Source of the DNA: Chara braunii
Taxonomy: Eukaryota; Streptophyta; Charophyceae; Charales; Characeae
Direction: 5' to 3'
DNA: 64,000 nucleotides
Assembly: GCA_003427395.1 (NCBI GenBank)
Contig: BFEA01000149.1
Location: forward strand, 826,400-890,399
Positions 55,741 to 64,000 of this stretch are shown piece by piece. The notes under the pieces are model-generated. The model was given only the letters and a program-made list of their open reading frames with translations. It was not told the origin of the DNA and ran no database searches. Positions within the stretch are counted from its first letter, which is position 1; every line of letters starts with the position of its first letter. Position numbers and translations under genes: made by a program.

Positions 55741-56071
55741 ACCACTACCGTCTTCCCCGAACATAACGCACCCTGAAAATGAATGTATACAAGCTATATT
55801 TCTGGCCAGATACAGCCAAAATGAGGGTGCGTTGTGTTCGGGGGAAGACGGTAGTACCTTTCCCACCTAATTTTTCAGAGGCCGAGCCATGACTCTCGGG
55901 AAGTAGCGGAGTGCAAGTTTGCTGGATATCCATCCATGCAAAACCGGTCGCATGCGAGGCCCACTTTGCCTGAATGGATATCCAACGAAACGGCACCCTG
56001 GTACTTCCCGAAAGATGCAGCCGTATATAAGCCACAGATTTGTTTTTCAAGTGGGGAAAGGTACTGGTGGT
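55741..56071. mobile_element. MITE3 copy in LINE-E, TTAA flanks
   Basis: Ends ACC and GGTACTGGTGGT with TTAA at 55737-55740 and 56072-56075. The right end reversed (ACCACCAGTACCTTTCCCAC) matches the left end once MITE2 is removed. TTAA duplication is typical of piggyBac-type transposition, but TTAA is palindromic and may be part of the ends. Confidence 0.75.
55744..55855. mobile_element. MITE2 copy nested in MITE3
   Basis: 112 bp with the best MITE2 ends: ACTACCGTCTTCCCCGAACA and the complement at the right, followed by AACGCACCCT / AGGGTGCGTT. ACC flanks at both sides. It lies within the left terminus of MITE3, itself inside LINE-E. Confidence 0.8.
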
Positions 56072-56095
56072 TTAACAATCAAATCTAGAACAAAG

Positions 56096-56373
56096 AACTG
56101 CCATTTCGTCAAAATGGACATTTTATATTTTTTGAAAGAAATTAAAATTGAGTTTTTTGGCCGAAATCCGGTCCAAATTTTTGGATCCTGGCGGTACAGA
56201 GTTCTAGGAGCTCCGGACCCCCAGGAGCCAAAAATTTGGGCCGGATTTCGGCCAAAAAACTTACGAGCTTCGGACCCCCAGGAGCCAGAAATTTGGACCG
56301 GATTTCGGCCAAAAAGCTCAATTTTAATTTCATTCGAAAAATATAAAATGTCTTTTCTTACAAAATGGCAGCT
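56096..56373. mobile_element. MITE4, about 100-bp inverted arms
   Basis: 278 bp. Left AACTGCCATTTCGTCAAAAT and right complement AGCTGCCATTTTGTAAGAAA continue as arms of about 100 bp sharing GACATTTTATATTTTT, AATTAAAATTGAG and TTTTTGGCCGAAATCCGGTC. AAAG flanks both ends (56092-56095 and 56374-56377). The centre repeats CCGGATTTCGGCC and GGACCCCCAGGAGCC. Inserted in LINE-E. Confidence 0.85.
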
Positions 56374-56712
56374 AAAGGGGGTACTGTCACCAGTATGCTT
56401 GTACTCTGGGCTCGCTTCACGACACAGGACAGCGGACTAAGAACACTGCCTGCTGGACTGCCCAATGGCAAATCAAATCTGGAAGTGGTGGGATGTGCTG
56501 TGGCAAAAAAACAGAAAACAAAGACCAATCCCTTTCCCTGGGATATTAATCTTATCCTGTTGGGAAAGAGAGAAAGACCACCCACCAACCTGGACAACAT
56601 TCCAACACAATTTGTTCAAAGACATAAGAGTCACTGTGTTATTGGTCATAGGGAGGACGAGATGTTCTGTTGAATGGAAGGAGTTTCCGCTAAATTAGAG
56701 GATCAAAGGAGC

Positions 56713-56775
56713 AATGGATAGCTCCCCACCAATAGATGGAGCTTTAAAAAAAAAAAAAAAAAAAAAAATGGATAG
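56713..56775 (+). mobile_element. extremely truncated retroposon with 9-bp duplication
   Basis: AATGGATAG at 56713-56721 and 56767-56775. The insert is only the last 24 nt of the LINE tail motif (CTCCCCACCAATAGATGGAG then CTTT) plus poly(A). It shows that the tail motif can lie directly at a retroposon 3' end. Confidence 0.9.
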
Positions 56776-57009
56776 ATCCTGACAAAAGGATGTGTGACTC
56801 AAGGCGGGATGGGAAACTAATCTTGAAAAAGCAGTGGCATCTGAGGCAGGTCAAATGCTTCTTCACGCCTCTTCCAGGACATAACTGGCAAGCATTGACA
56901 ATGAGGGGGACCGCCCACTGAGGCACGGCAACCCCCCGGCTGGGTAGCACCCAAGGGACCGGGGATCAAGACAGTGCTAGCTACCGGTAGCAGTTTGATC
57001 CTCCCTCCC

Positions 57010-58226
57010 CTATTTCCGGACCATCCGAACCCCTCTCGAACACCCCTCTTTCTGATCTCCCCGCTCCCCCTCTGCCCTCGGCCCCTCCATCGCTGATCCT
57101 CCACCCCCAACCGCTTCCCCAGCATCTCCCTTAATTCCTTCCTTCTCCCTCAGAGTCTCTTGTCTGCACCCAAGTCCCCTCCCACCGGCACCACCATCGC
57201 CAACCACATCCTTCTCCCTCTCTTTCACTCTCCAGCCGGGGCACACAGTAGGCTCCTGAAACGGAGAAAATGCAGAAGAACACCAAGGACGACATCCAGA
57301 AGACCCACCGGTACAAGGGCCAGGGAAAAAGTGGTGCCTCTCATACCAAGCCACTGCTCTCCCTGACCGTCAAGAACGCTTATAAGCTGCTCTGTAGGAA
57401 AACGGATATAAAGACTGCAGCAGTGGACCGTTGGATGAAGCATTTGAATGTGGGGAGGGATTCGCCAGCATCTGTCCGGTGGCTCTCTGGGATGAAACAC
57501 AGACCAGCAAAGATCACCTCACTCCGGTGGCAGATCCAGCATAGGTGCTTACCTACCAACAACTGGTTGATAGATAGGACTTCTTTGGAACAGCAAGGTC
57601 TAGCCAGCACCTTAAACTTCCCATCCAGAAAATCCCCCAAACTATTGAGCACATATTCTTCCAATGCCCGGGTGCGCTCCTGGCTTGGAGATGGTGGGAT
57701 CGGATTTAGCACCAGCTGGGCATCACCGAGGACTGGCCGTGGGATTGGTGTGCCCTGCTTCTGGGCGCCTGGCACCCCCCTCAAGCTTCCACCTTTGCCA
57801 TGAACACGTTCCACCTAGGGAGACGTGCCCTGCTTTGGGCCATCTGGTGGAGAAGATGCACATTATAGATGGAGGGAGCCTGGCTCGCAGGAACAAGTTC
57901 GCTGACACCATCAAGCAACAAGTACTCTGCTGAGACAGTGGGAACGAGCTGAAGAGATAACGGACACCATGCAAACACCCTCAGACATCCGAAAGAAAAT
58001 CTTCGAGTTCTCGATTGACTGGCTGGGAGGGGAGCCGGGGGGCTGGGTGGCAGAGGTGGAATGGAGCGGGGAACCGAAAGAGGCTGTAGCCCCCATCAAA
58101 CAAGACTATGGACTCTCCTTCCACAAGTGGACCACTATTGACGTCCAGATCCCACTGCGAACCCCCGACGACTTCCCGCCCCCACCCCTTATCGACCATC
58201 GATATGAAATGGTATGGGCAGGGTAG
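57010..58226 (+). pseudogene. LINE-C ORF2 3' part
   Basis: After a C-rich, proline-coding stretch (57010-57260), the frame has LTVKNAYKLL, SLRWQIQHRCLPTNNWLIDR and SLEQQG, then with frameshifts EHIFFQCPG, WRWWDRI and LGRRALLWAIWW, matching LINE-B in order. A final open frame (about 57915-58226) continues to an acidic, proline-rich end with IFEFSIDWLGG. Zinc-binding Cys of the first pair lie in a deleted or shifted part. Dead copy. Confidence 0.75.
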
Positions 58227-58326
58227 TGACTAGGACTTCAGGAGACATCTGGCGGCCAAGTCAGGCCGAAGAGGTTACCACAACCTGACATAAGGGAAAG
58301 GGCGGCCTAAAAAAGGGGGAATTTAA

Positions 58327-58527
58327 ACCACCAATATTTGGCCCAGCTATCGAAGTCGAGCCTCCCAGCCCCCTGCGCGCCAAGTCCTGCCGAACCGCCG
58401 TCGGTCTTTTTTGTTTTCATTTTGGCTGCGGCCTCCAGCCAATGCGGTCAGGTAGGCCGAAGCCCGAATGTCGCGGCGCGTTAACGGGGAAGCGTCGCGG
58501 CCGATAGCGGGGCCAAGTACTGGTGGT
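58327..58527. mobile_element. MITE3, 201 bp, TTAA flanks
   Basis: TTAA at 58323-58326 and 58528-58531. Ends of about 30 bp: ACCACCAATATTTGGCCCAG and the complement ACCACCAGTACTTGGCCCCG, both followed by CTATCG. GC-rich interior. It is the cleanest copy of the family. Confidence 0.85.
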
Positions 58528-58591
58528 TTAACGTGTGCAGAACAATATGTTTGTTGATGGTGTTCCAATGCTTCAATGTTTTTCTTAAAAA

Positions 58592-58679
58592 GGGACCCTG
58601 GGGCCGGTTCCCAGCACATGATGCTCCCGACTCATAGACTGGAGCCTGGGTCCCCCCCCCCCAAAAAAAAAAAAAAAAA
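58592..58679 (+). mobile_element. tail-motif retroposon with poly(A)
   Basis: Tail motif 58592-58646, a C-run and A16 (58664-58679). No coding part precedes it, so it is a tail-only insertion. No target duplication found. Confidence 0.65.
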
Positions 58680-58814
58680 GAGGAAGAGGATTGGTCACTT
58701 GGACCTGCGCATTCNCAGCGTCCTTCTGTTCTAAGTCACATATTTCCTTTCTCAATTGCTCGTTAGCGGTTCACAGTTCCGCTAGCTTCGGGGATGACGA
58801 GATCTCGAGCCAAG

Positions 58815-58938
58815 AACAGTCTGTGGACAACTTTGCCAAAGTCTTTCAGAAACTGTTGGTGAAAGTTTGTGACTTATAAGTCACAAACTTTCACCAACAG
58901 TTTCTGAAAGACTTTGGCAAAGTTGTCCACAGACTGTT
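58815..58938. repeat. perfect 124-bp palindrome, no spacer
   Basis: Two 62-bp arms meet at GACTTA/TAAGTC (58876/58877) without a mismatch or spacer. Outside the perfect core the similarity continues in diverged form: TCGGGGATGACGAGATCTCG at about 58789 pairs with the complement of CGAGATCTTGTCATCCCCGA near 58981-59000, but the left arm lacks about 40 bp. Either a recent fold-back duplication or an assembly artefact. Confidence 0.95.
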
Positions 58939-59282
58939 GGTGAAATTTTGTGAAAGTTTCGGCAAAAGCTGTAACTTTGCCCGAGATCTTGTCATCCCCG
59001 AGAGTCGAGACAGTCTGCACAAGAGCCTCGTGAGCTTCCAGTGCCTGCTTCCTGCGAGCCTCTGCACTCTCCTGCTACTCTTTCAGTTTCAACGTTAGTA
59101 GCCATGTTGGTCTCACGGCTAGAGTGGAAGCTGTCAAACTCCCTGCGATTGTCAGAGAGGTGCAAACCGGTTACCGATTCAACAAGTCCCTCAAGCTGAG
59201 CACACTGGCTCCCAAGGAGAGTACTCTTTTTCCTTTCCCTTGACAGGAAGCACACTCCTCTTTCCGGTCCTTCTTCTCTCAA
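58862..59282 (-). pseudogene. unrecognised coding-like fragment
   Basis: Minus-strand frames read ALEAHEALVQTVSTLGDDKI then TAFAETFTKFHQQSVDNFAK and, upstream in another frame, LVESVTGLHLSDNRREFDSF. The pattern is helical and charged. The VDNFAKVFQKLL part is duplicated in inverted form by the palindrome. I do not recognise a family; it may be a transposon ORF. Confidence 0.35.
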
Positions 59283-59797
59283 GAAAGGTACCCTCTTTTC
59301 CTCTCTTCTCTGCTACTCTCTTTTGAGACTGCGCTCTTAGAGGCATTTGATCACTCAAATGAAGAAGCAAATGGTACATCACAAGAGAACAGAAGATAGA
59401 ACTCCTATCTGGAGCAGCATTTCATTTGGACTCGAGAGCTACATCAATAACAACAACTATAAAAGAGGGCTGATCTACAGAAAGAATATGGTCAGATCAA
59501 GCATGGGATCCACTCATACCTAACCTAACCAAGATCAAGGAGTCACATAGATCAGAGTCAGGATATGCACCACGCCTCCCACGCGTCTATTGCTGGTTGA
59601 ATCCTAGGTCCCCTATCACCTATAGGCCTAGCCACAGTGGTGTGGAGTAAACTAGAATCCTAGGTCCCACTAGAATAGAGGTTGTAGATTGGGTCAGAGG
59701 AGGGCATGTGAGAAGGGGAGGTGAGTTGTTCTTCATCTCAAGAGTCCGACCAGCACAGGTAAGTGTTGTGTACTTGGCTGGAGCCCATGGTTGAGTG
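59283..59797. other. no gene seen
   Basis: GAATCCTAGGTCCC occurs twice (about 59599 and 59656) in a local direct repeat. Nothing else recognised. Confidence 0.45.
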
Positions 59798-59812
59798 CAG
59801 TGCTACATTGTT

Positions 59813-59845
<33 letters not shown>

Positions 59846-59858
59846 CAGTGCTACATTG
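59798..59858 (-). mobile_element. poly(T)-only insertion with 13-bp duplication
   Basis: CAGTGCTACATTG at 59798-59810 and 59846-59858. The insert is 35 nt of T with one C (59811-59845). It is the mirror image of the poly(A)-only event at 55015-55068. Confidence 0.88.
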
Positions 59859-60030
59859 CTTATTGTATGCATTGGATACGTTTCCTTCTCTCTGTGATCT
59901 TGGGTGATGTGGATGCGTCTGTGGACTGCTCTCTCGCTGGATGGATTGGATGTGAAGTATCTTGATTTGCAATGCTTATTCTTTCAATTGTGATTTCATA
60001 ACTCTTTCCGATTTTGGTTGCATCTGAGTA

Positions 60031-60084
60031 GCTCCATCTATTGGCGGGAAGCTGCACCTGCTGGAAACCGGGTCCAGCGTCCCC
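60031..60084 (-). repeat. LINE tail motif, copy 10 (LINE-D)
   Basis: Near-consensus minus-strand copy (GCTCCATCTATTGGCGGGAA at the low end; reverse GGACGCTGGACCCGGTTTCC). It lies about 730 bp downstream of the LINE-D ORF end. Confidence 0.75.
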
Positions 60085-61860
60085 GTATACTGTACAATGA
60101 TGGTAGTATGTTCTCATGGAAAGATAGCTATTCCATGGTCATTGTGTAAGCCCAGTGAAATGTAACATGTACGTGCGCATGCCAGATTGTAGTGCAATTG
60201 TTGTGTGTATGCTGTATGGTCTGTCTATCCTGTGAATTGTCCTGTGTTTTGTATACTTCCACCGAGTTTGAGCCCCGTCTGTCCGTCCGTCATCCAGTGA
60301 GACCAGCACACCCGTTAAACCCTTAAAGCCTGTCGACCCTCCTTCCTCCTATTGCCTGAGCTGCAGTCTTGTGCGGTGCTGTGGCAGTGTGAGGTAAGGT
60401 GTAGCGTGGCAGTGTGGGGCAACCCTCCCAAAGTCCCATGTCATTGTATTGTCATTGTGTTGTCGTCTTTAAGTTCTATCTCCATTGCTGTCTCAGTCTC
60501 CCGGCTGTGGGTACCAGTCTGTTGTCTGCAAACCGATGTGCATTGCCTTCCAATGCTCGGTCTGGGCTGGCTCCGCTGTCCGGACGTGGGTGCTGACTTC
60601 ATCGTCTGTCTCGAGGGAGTAATCCCTTCTGCTGCTCCTCCAGTGGGAAGTCCCTTCTTGGCCGGCCTTCTGCGAAGGGAGTGGGGACCGGGTGTGGACG
60701 GGGAAGGAGGGCAGGGGAATTGGTTTAAGGGAAGGATTAAGAGAGGCTTTGGAAAGGTTCAGGAGGGGGGGCATTGGGGGGGGAGCGGAGCAGGGGTGTG
60801 TTGTGTATTGTCAGCCCGGGAGAAGGATGAAATTGGTCGGTTGGAATGGGAACTGAAAATGGCTTCTCGGTAAGCGTTCCCATTGTTGTTCCGTCGTCAT
60901 CCACTGTCTCCACCGCATCTGGTTGTCTTGATCCAATTCGCAAAGTCTCTCTGCACTGTCCACCCAGATAGATTGAAAGTGATCAGAGAGTTCATTCCGT
61001 TTGGTTATATCTGGTTCCTTCTGGAGCATGATTCTGAGCTCTTGCCAGGCCGCATGTGTGTTGACGGTGATTGTTTCTAGAATCGAGGCCTGAGCCTCCA
61101 TGTAGCCATATGTGTGCTGCCTGTGCCCATGCGCACATCTCATTCGCCACACAGCCATCAACATTGGCAGTCGTGTTACTGCCAGCAGGTTGAGGTTGAA
61201 GGGTGTCCACCTGGCCACTTGCGGGGGTGATTCCCCCAACAAAATGGTCTTGAGATCCCACAAAAGGTGGTTGCCCGTTAGATGATGCCATGCTGCATCC
61301 CATCGTTGCCAAAGCTGAGCCACTATGGTGCAGTCCAGCAAGCAGTGTTCGAGTGTAGCTCGTTTCTTGGGGGAGGTCCCACCGCAATAGGCCACCGCAA
61401 TAGGTGCAGAGCGGAGACAGCTCGCCTCGAGCTTCCAAATTTGTAGGTAAGACACCTGTGAATGATCTGCCACTCCAGCGCACAAAGGTTAGTAGGTTGA
61501 ATAGCCGAGTAGGTGGCCCATCTGAGTCGGTTAAGGTCTTCTGTGTTGAGGGGCGAGTTTCTATCCCACCACCGCAGTTTGATCGGTTCGGATATGTGTG
61601 CCGATTTCCTTGCTACTCTGTACCCATCCTTTACTGTGTGCTGCCAAATCTGCAGTTTACGGGAACCCCCCATGTCCCATTCCCATTCCCATTCTTGTGA
61701 GTCGAATGGCAGCCGGCAGAGGTGGTGGCCAGCTCGTACACAAAGGGTCCTTTGTCCTTGTCACTGATCACACATATTCTAACGAGTCCCGCGGCGGGTG
61801 TCCGACGGTCAAGGTCGTCGTGACGTGTCTTGGTTAGCCCTCACGGACTGCGTCATTGCC
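60085..61860 (-). mobile_element. LINE-D, L1-type, 3' part
   Basis: Minus-strand LINE of the LINE-A family. From about 61800 downward: VISDKDKGPFVYE, PFDSQEWEW, WQHTVKDGY, LEWQIIHRC, the zinc domain, then LCELDQDNQMRWRQW and TNFILLPG, followed by a 3' UTR with a purine-rich strand near 60740-60800. Earlier RT and endonuclease parts are absent. Frameshifts near 61480 and 61680 break it. Confidence 0.8.
60811..61673 (-). pseudogene. LINE-D ORF2 zinc domain and C-terminus
   Basis: LEWQIIHRCL, then after a frameshift C-G-G with KKRATLEHCLLDC, WQRWDAAWHHL, LLWDLKTILLGE and VWRMRCAHGHRQ. A short duplication (CGCAATAGGCCACCGCAATA near 61381) disrupts the first Cys pair. It aligns along its length with the LINE-A 4909-5985 frame, including the C-terminal EQ-W-R and TNFILLP block. 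Confidence 0.75.
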
Positions 61861-61917
61861 CCAAGCGCACAGATGGGACCTAGGATTCCGTAATCCTCAG
61901 AAGTCAGGATGTTTTCA

Positions 61918-61943
61918 AAAAAAAAAAAAAAAAAAAAAAAAAA
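61918..61943 (+). repeat. poly(A) tract
   Basis: 26 A after GATGTTTTC. It may end a plus-strand retroposon; no duplication or tail motif was found. Confidence 0.6.
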
Positions 61944-61949
61944 GAGACA

Positions 61950-63470
61950 AGCGCTGTAGTGGCCAGGTGTGTAAGTGAGAGAGGCACCCGACCCACATGG
62001 CACCATCCAGCAATATGCGAAACAGTCATGCTCTGTTTCTAACCGGGCACCTCCCTCACACCGATTTGTACAGCCTCGAACAAGCTATTCGCATGTCCAT
62101 TTGGTGACTTCACAGGGGTTGGCTCAACTTCCGCTCAATAGCAGGGCGCCGTGTCCTACGTGGATGTTGAAGACCAATCAGCAACTTGTCGACATACAGT
62201 GCAGCCATATCCACTCCATCTCCAGGTTTGGCATTTTGAAGAGAAGCCAGCCAAGTGGTTGCTCAATGTTCTCCTCATGCTCATAAACCAGGTGCAAGTC
62301 ACCGCTCAATCCCTCCTCCCTCAGATCACCTCATACTGACACCCCCTCTGTCTCGCCACCCCATACAATCGCCTCTCAAAGCTGAATAGGGTCAATGTCG
62401 ACCCTACAGGCACTAATCCAGGTGGGGGCAACTCCCACACACCTCGCCACCCCACTTCCACACTAATCCTACCCTAATACGAGTTTAATTGCCCTAATCA
62501 GATCGGATTAGGGTTAGGGCAACAAGACCACCTCTCGCCAGCAAGTAAGTCACACTCCGATACCAATTGTTATCACCCTGGGTTTCTCACAATGCAAAAT
62601 CTAAACGAAAGGTAATGCCGTTCAATTGCAAATGAAATGAAAGAGATTGGGAACAGAAATAGACAAAGGAGGAAGAAGAATGGAGAAGGGAAGAAAACGA
62701 ATAAGATGAACACAAGCAAGAATCAATCTCACTCCTCCCCCAACTCGTCACCATCTCCCACCTGCAATAATATCTCTCCCAACATCTTAATAATAATAAT
62801 AATAATAATAACAACAACAACAACCAGAATCTTTATCTGAATCCTCCCCTTATTGCCAGGCACTCAAGGAGTCCACCATAAACATCCTACACCCCCTTCT
62901 ACTACTTGGTCAAGCCGGTGGCTATGGCGGGCCATTTGGAGCTAGGCTCCAATGTTCAAAGGACAACGCAAGGCTACTATGCCTCCCCCACTATGGCAAC
63001 CATGCCCCATTCCATCCCCGGAGTCTTGCTTCTAAGTATCACCCAGCTAGGGGCCTTCCAGGTGCAGTGCCAACCAAGAAGATGAAGTTGAAGACCACCA
63101 TAGCCAAGGTAAGCTCCTTCTTCACTCTCCTCCTTCCTCTTCTTCCTCCCTCACTTCTCCACCATAGCCATGCCTTCTCCTACCTCCACCTTGGTCACCT
63201 CCACCATAGCCGAGTCCGGGGCCACACTCTGCCTTCCTCATCCAACCGGCACCTCACCCAGCTGGGGTGCGCTCCAGCCACCTCACGCCATGCAACTGCA
63301 ACTGCAGAACGAGTCAAAGAGACCTCTACTCCTCTTGGCACCGAATGATATACTTCTCTTCCCTACAAGTGATGCCTGCCTGGACCTACCGGTAGCTCCT
63401 GCCTTTCGGCGAGAAAATTATTGTAGCTTGCAACTACCCCCCAGGTCTATCTACCCTCCTACTACCGGTA
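61950..63470. other. no gene recognised
   Basis: Contains a short dyad (GCCCTAATCAGATCGGATTAGGGTTAGGGC-like, near 62493-62522 with CCCTAATC/GGATTAGGG) and a (TAA)n(CAA)n microsatellite at 62788-62824. Ser/Pro-rich frames at 63067-63538 have no domain. Confidence 0.4.
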
Positions 63471-63477
63471 GTACCAC

Positions 63478-63570
63478 CTGTCTATGTACTGGGCCCGGCC
63501 TATTTGGACCAGTACATAGTGGGGCCCTCCTAGCGTAGTAGGCTCACTACGCTCACAGGGTGACATTTTG
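63478..63570. repeat. pair of adjacent hairpins
   Basis: CTATGTACTGG / CCAGTACATAG with a 16-nt loop (about 63482-63521), then GCGTAGT / ACTACGC with a 6-nt loop (about 63533-63553). CTACCGGTAG palindromes lie just upstream near 63387 and 63464. Possibly a small foldback element. Confidence 0.6.
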
Positions 63571-63778
63571 GAAGTTACTGGATTTTCATCTGAGCGGAGT
63601 GGGGGCCAATTTGGACCTACCCAAGTTGCTGAAAAAGGTCTACGGGGTCCCTATAAAATTCTAACCGAGACCTGCTGCTAAGTTCTTCTACTGTCTGATT
63701 TTGGGTCTGTCCCTCTGTCTATTGACTTTATTGCCATTCTCCCCCAGCTCGAAATATAGAAACACGGCACTTGCACTT

Positions 63779-63877
63779 GTCCTTCGGGACATCCGTTAAA
63801 ATTTGAACAATACAGAGAAGATTAGCATGGCCCCTGCGCAAGGATGCCACCCATAAATCCAGAAATGGTCCAAATTT
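63779..63877 (+). pseudogene. U6 snRNA retropseudogene, near full length
   Basis: GTCCTTCGGGACATCCG (5' stem-loop, one pair shorter than plant U6), ACAGAGA, AGC triad and TGCGCAAGGATG are intact, ending AATGGTCCAAATTT. Instead of the T-run needed to stop RNA polymerase III there is an A-rich tail, so it is a processed copy. GAAACAC occurs before (63758) and after the tail (63903), a possible degraded target duplication. AAATATA about 27 bp upstream is TATA-like, so expression is not fully excluded. Confidence 0.8.
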
Positions 63878-64000
63878 AAAAAAAAATAAAAAATAAAAAA
63901 AAGAAACACAGTTACACAGCACTTGAAAACAGAGTTAGCGCAAGGACACAGACGTGGACTCAGGCAAGCGCAAGGCTCATGCACATTAGTGGCAGGTCAC

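Larger units (their letters stand above)
55679..56710 (+). pseudogene. LINE-E zinc domain, split by MITEs
   Basis: GALQWQILHRCFPAPDWIV (55679-55735), then after MITE3 NLEQR at about 56083, then after MITE4 VLSPVCLYSG and EHCLLDCPMANQIWKWWD (to about 56500) and SVEWKEF near 56680. Put in order this matches LINE-A 5440-5200. Both MITE insertions are supported by this colinearity. The element is otherwise truncated at the left. Confidence 0.8.

Noticed and set aside
62493-62525. Telomere-like GGATTAGGGTTAGGG
   Set aside because: Only about two units, part of a short dyad, and not in an array.

Overview
This is a nuclear, eukaryotic, transposon-dominated window. I see no intact host protein gene. 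The lineage is probably streptophyte (a charophyte alga such as Chara would fit, but the species cannot be fixed). Reasons: an LTR retrotransposon primed by tRNA-Asp with an 18-nt match; L1-type LINEs with a C-terminal zinc-binding domain; short inverted-repeat elements with 3-bp target duplications of PIF/Harbinger type; and two U6 snRNA-derived retropseudogenes. Large assembly gaps (N) fall in repeats.

Layout. 1-1260: 3' part of a LINE, a gap, and an opposed LINE tail. 1287-3000: long dispersed repeat R1. 3937-7260: 5'-truncated LINE-A (minus). 7534-8354: MITE2 copy, R1 fragment and a LINE tail. 8560-13413: decayed LINE-B (plus) with endonuclease, reverse transcriptase (RT) and zinc-binding regions; its RT active-site segment is tandemly duplicated and a 179-bp insert interrupts it. 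13900-18500: MITEs, a U6 retropseudogene, a GA microsatellite and tRNA-like modules. 19640-25100: an 80-bp satellite in two opposed arms. 25411-28250: an RT-like fragment and several retroposons. 29394-48701: a 19.3-kb Gypsy element with 3.6-kb LTRs. 48706-52005: R1 copy B, split by a PIF-like MITE. 53000-58650: SINE-like sequences, nested LINE/MITE insertions and LINE-C. 58815-58938: a perfect 124-bp palindrome. 59798-61860: a poly(T) insertion and LINE-D (minus). 63779-63877: a second U6 retropseudogene.

The most unusual object is the Gypsy element. Between its primer binding site and gag it has about 4.9 kb of extra coding sequence on the same strand. This includes at least four and perhaps seven degenerate copies of one small module (an [FI]-[PA]-Y-[EK]-[IV] start, two beta-strand-like stretches, then a charged helix). 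Its gag-pro-pol is recognisable but broken, mostly by stops where tryptophan is expected.

The elements interact. LINE machinery appears to have made the U6 copies, the short tail-bearing retroposons and two insertions of almost pure poly(A), since most have target-site duplications. MITEs sit inside LINEs and inside each other, and in two cases comparison with a related copy shows the pre-insertion site.
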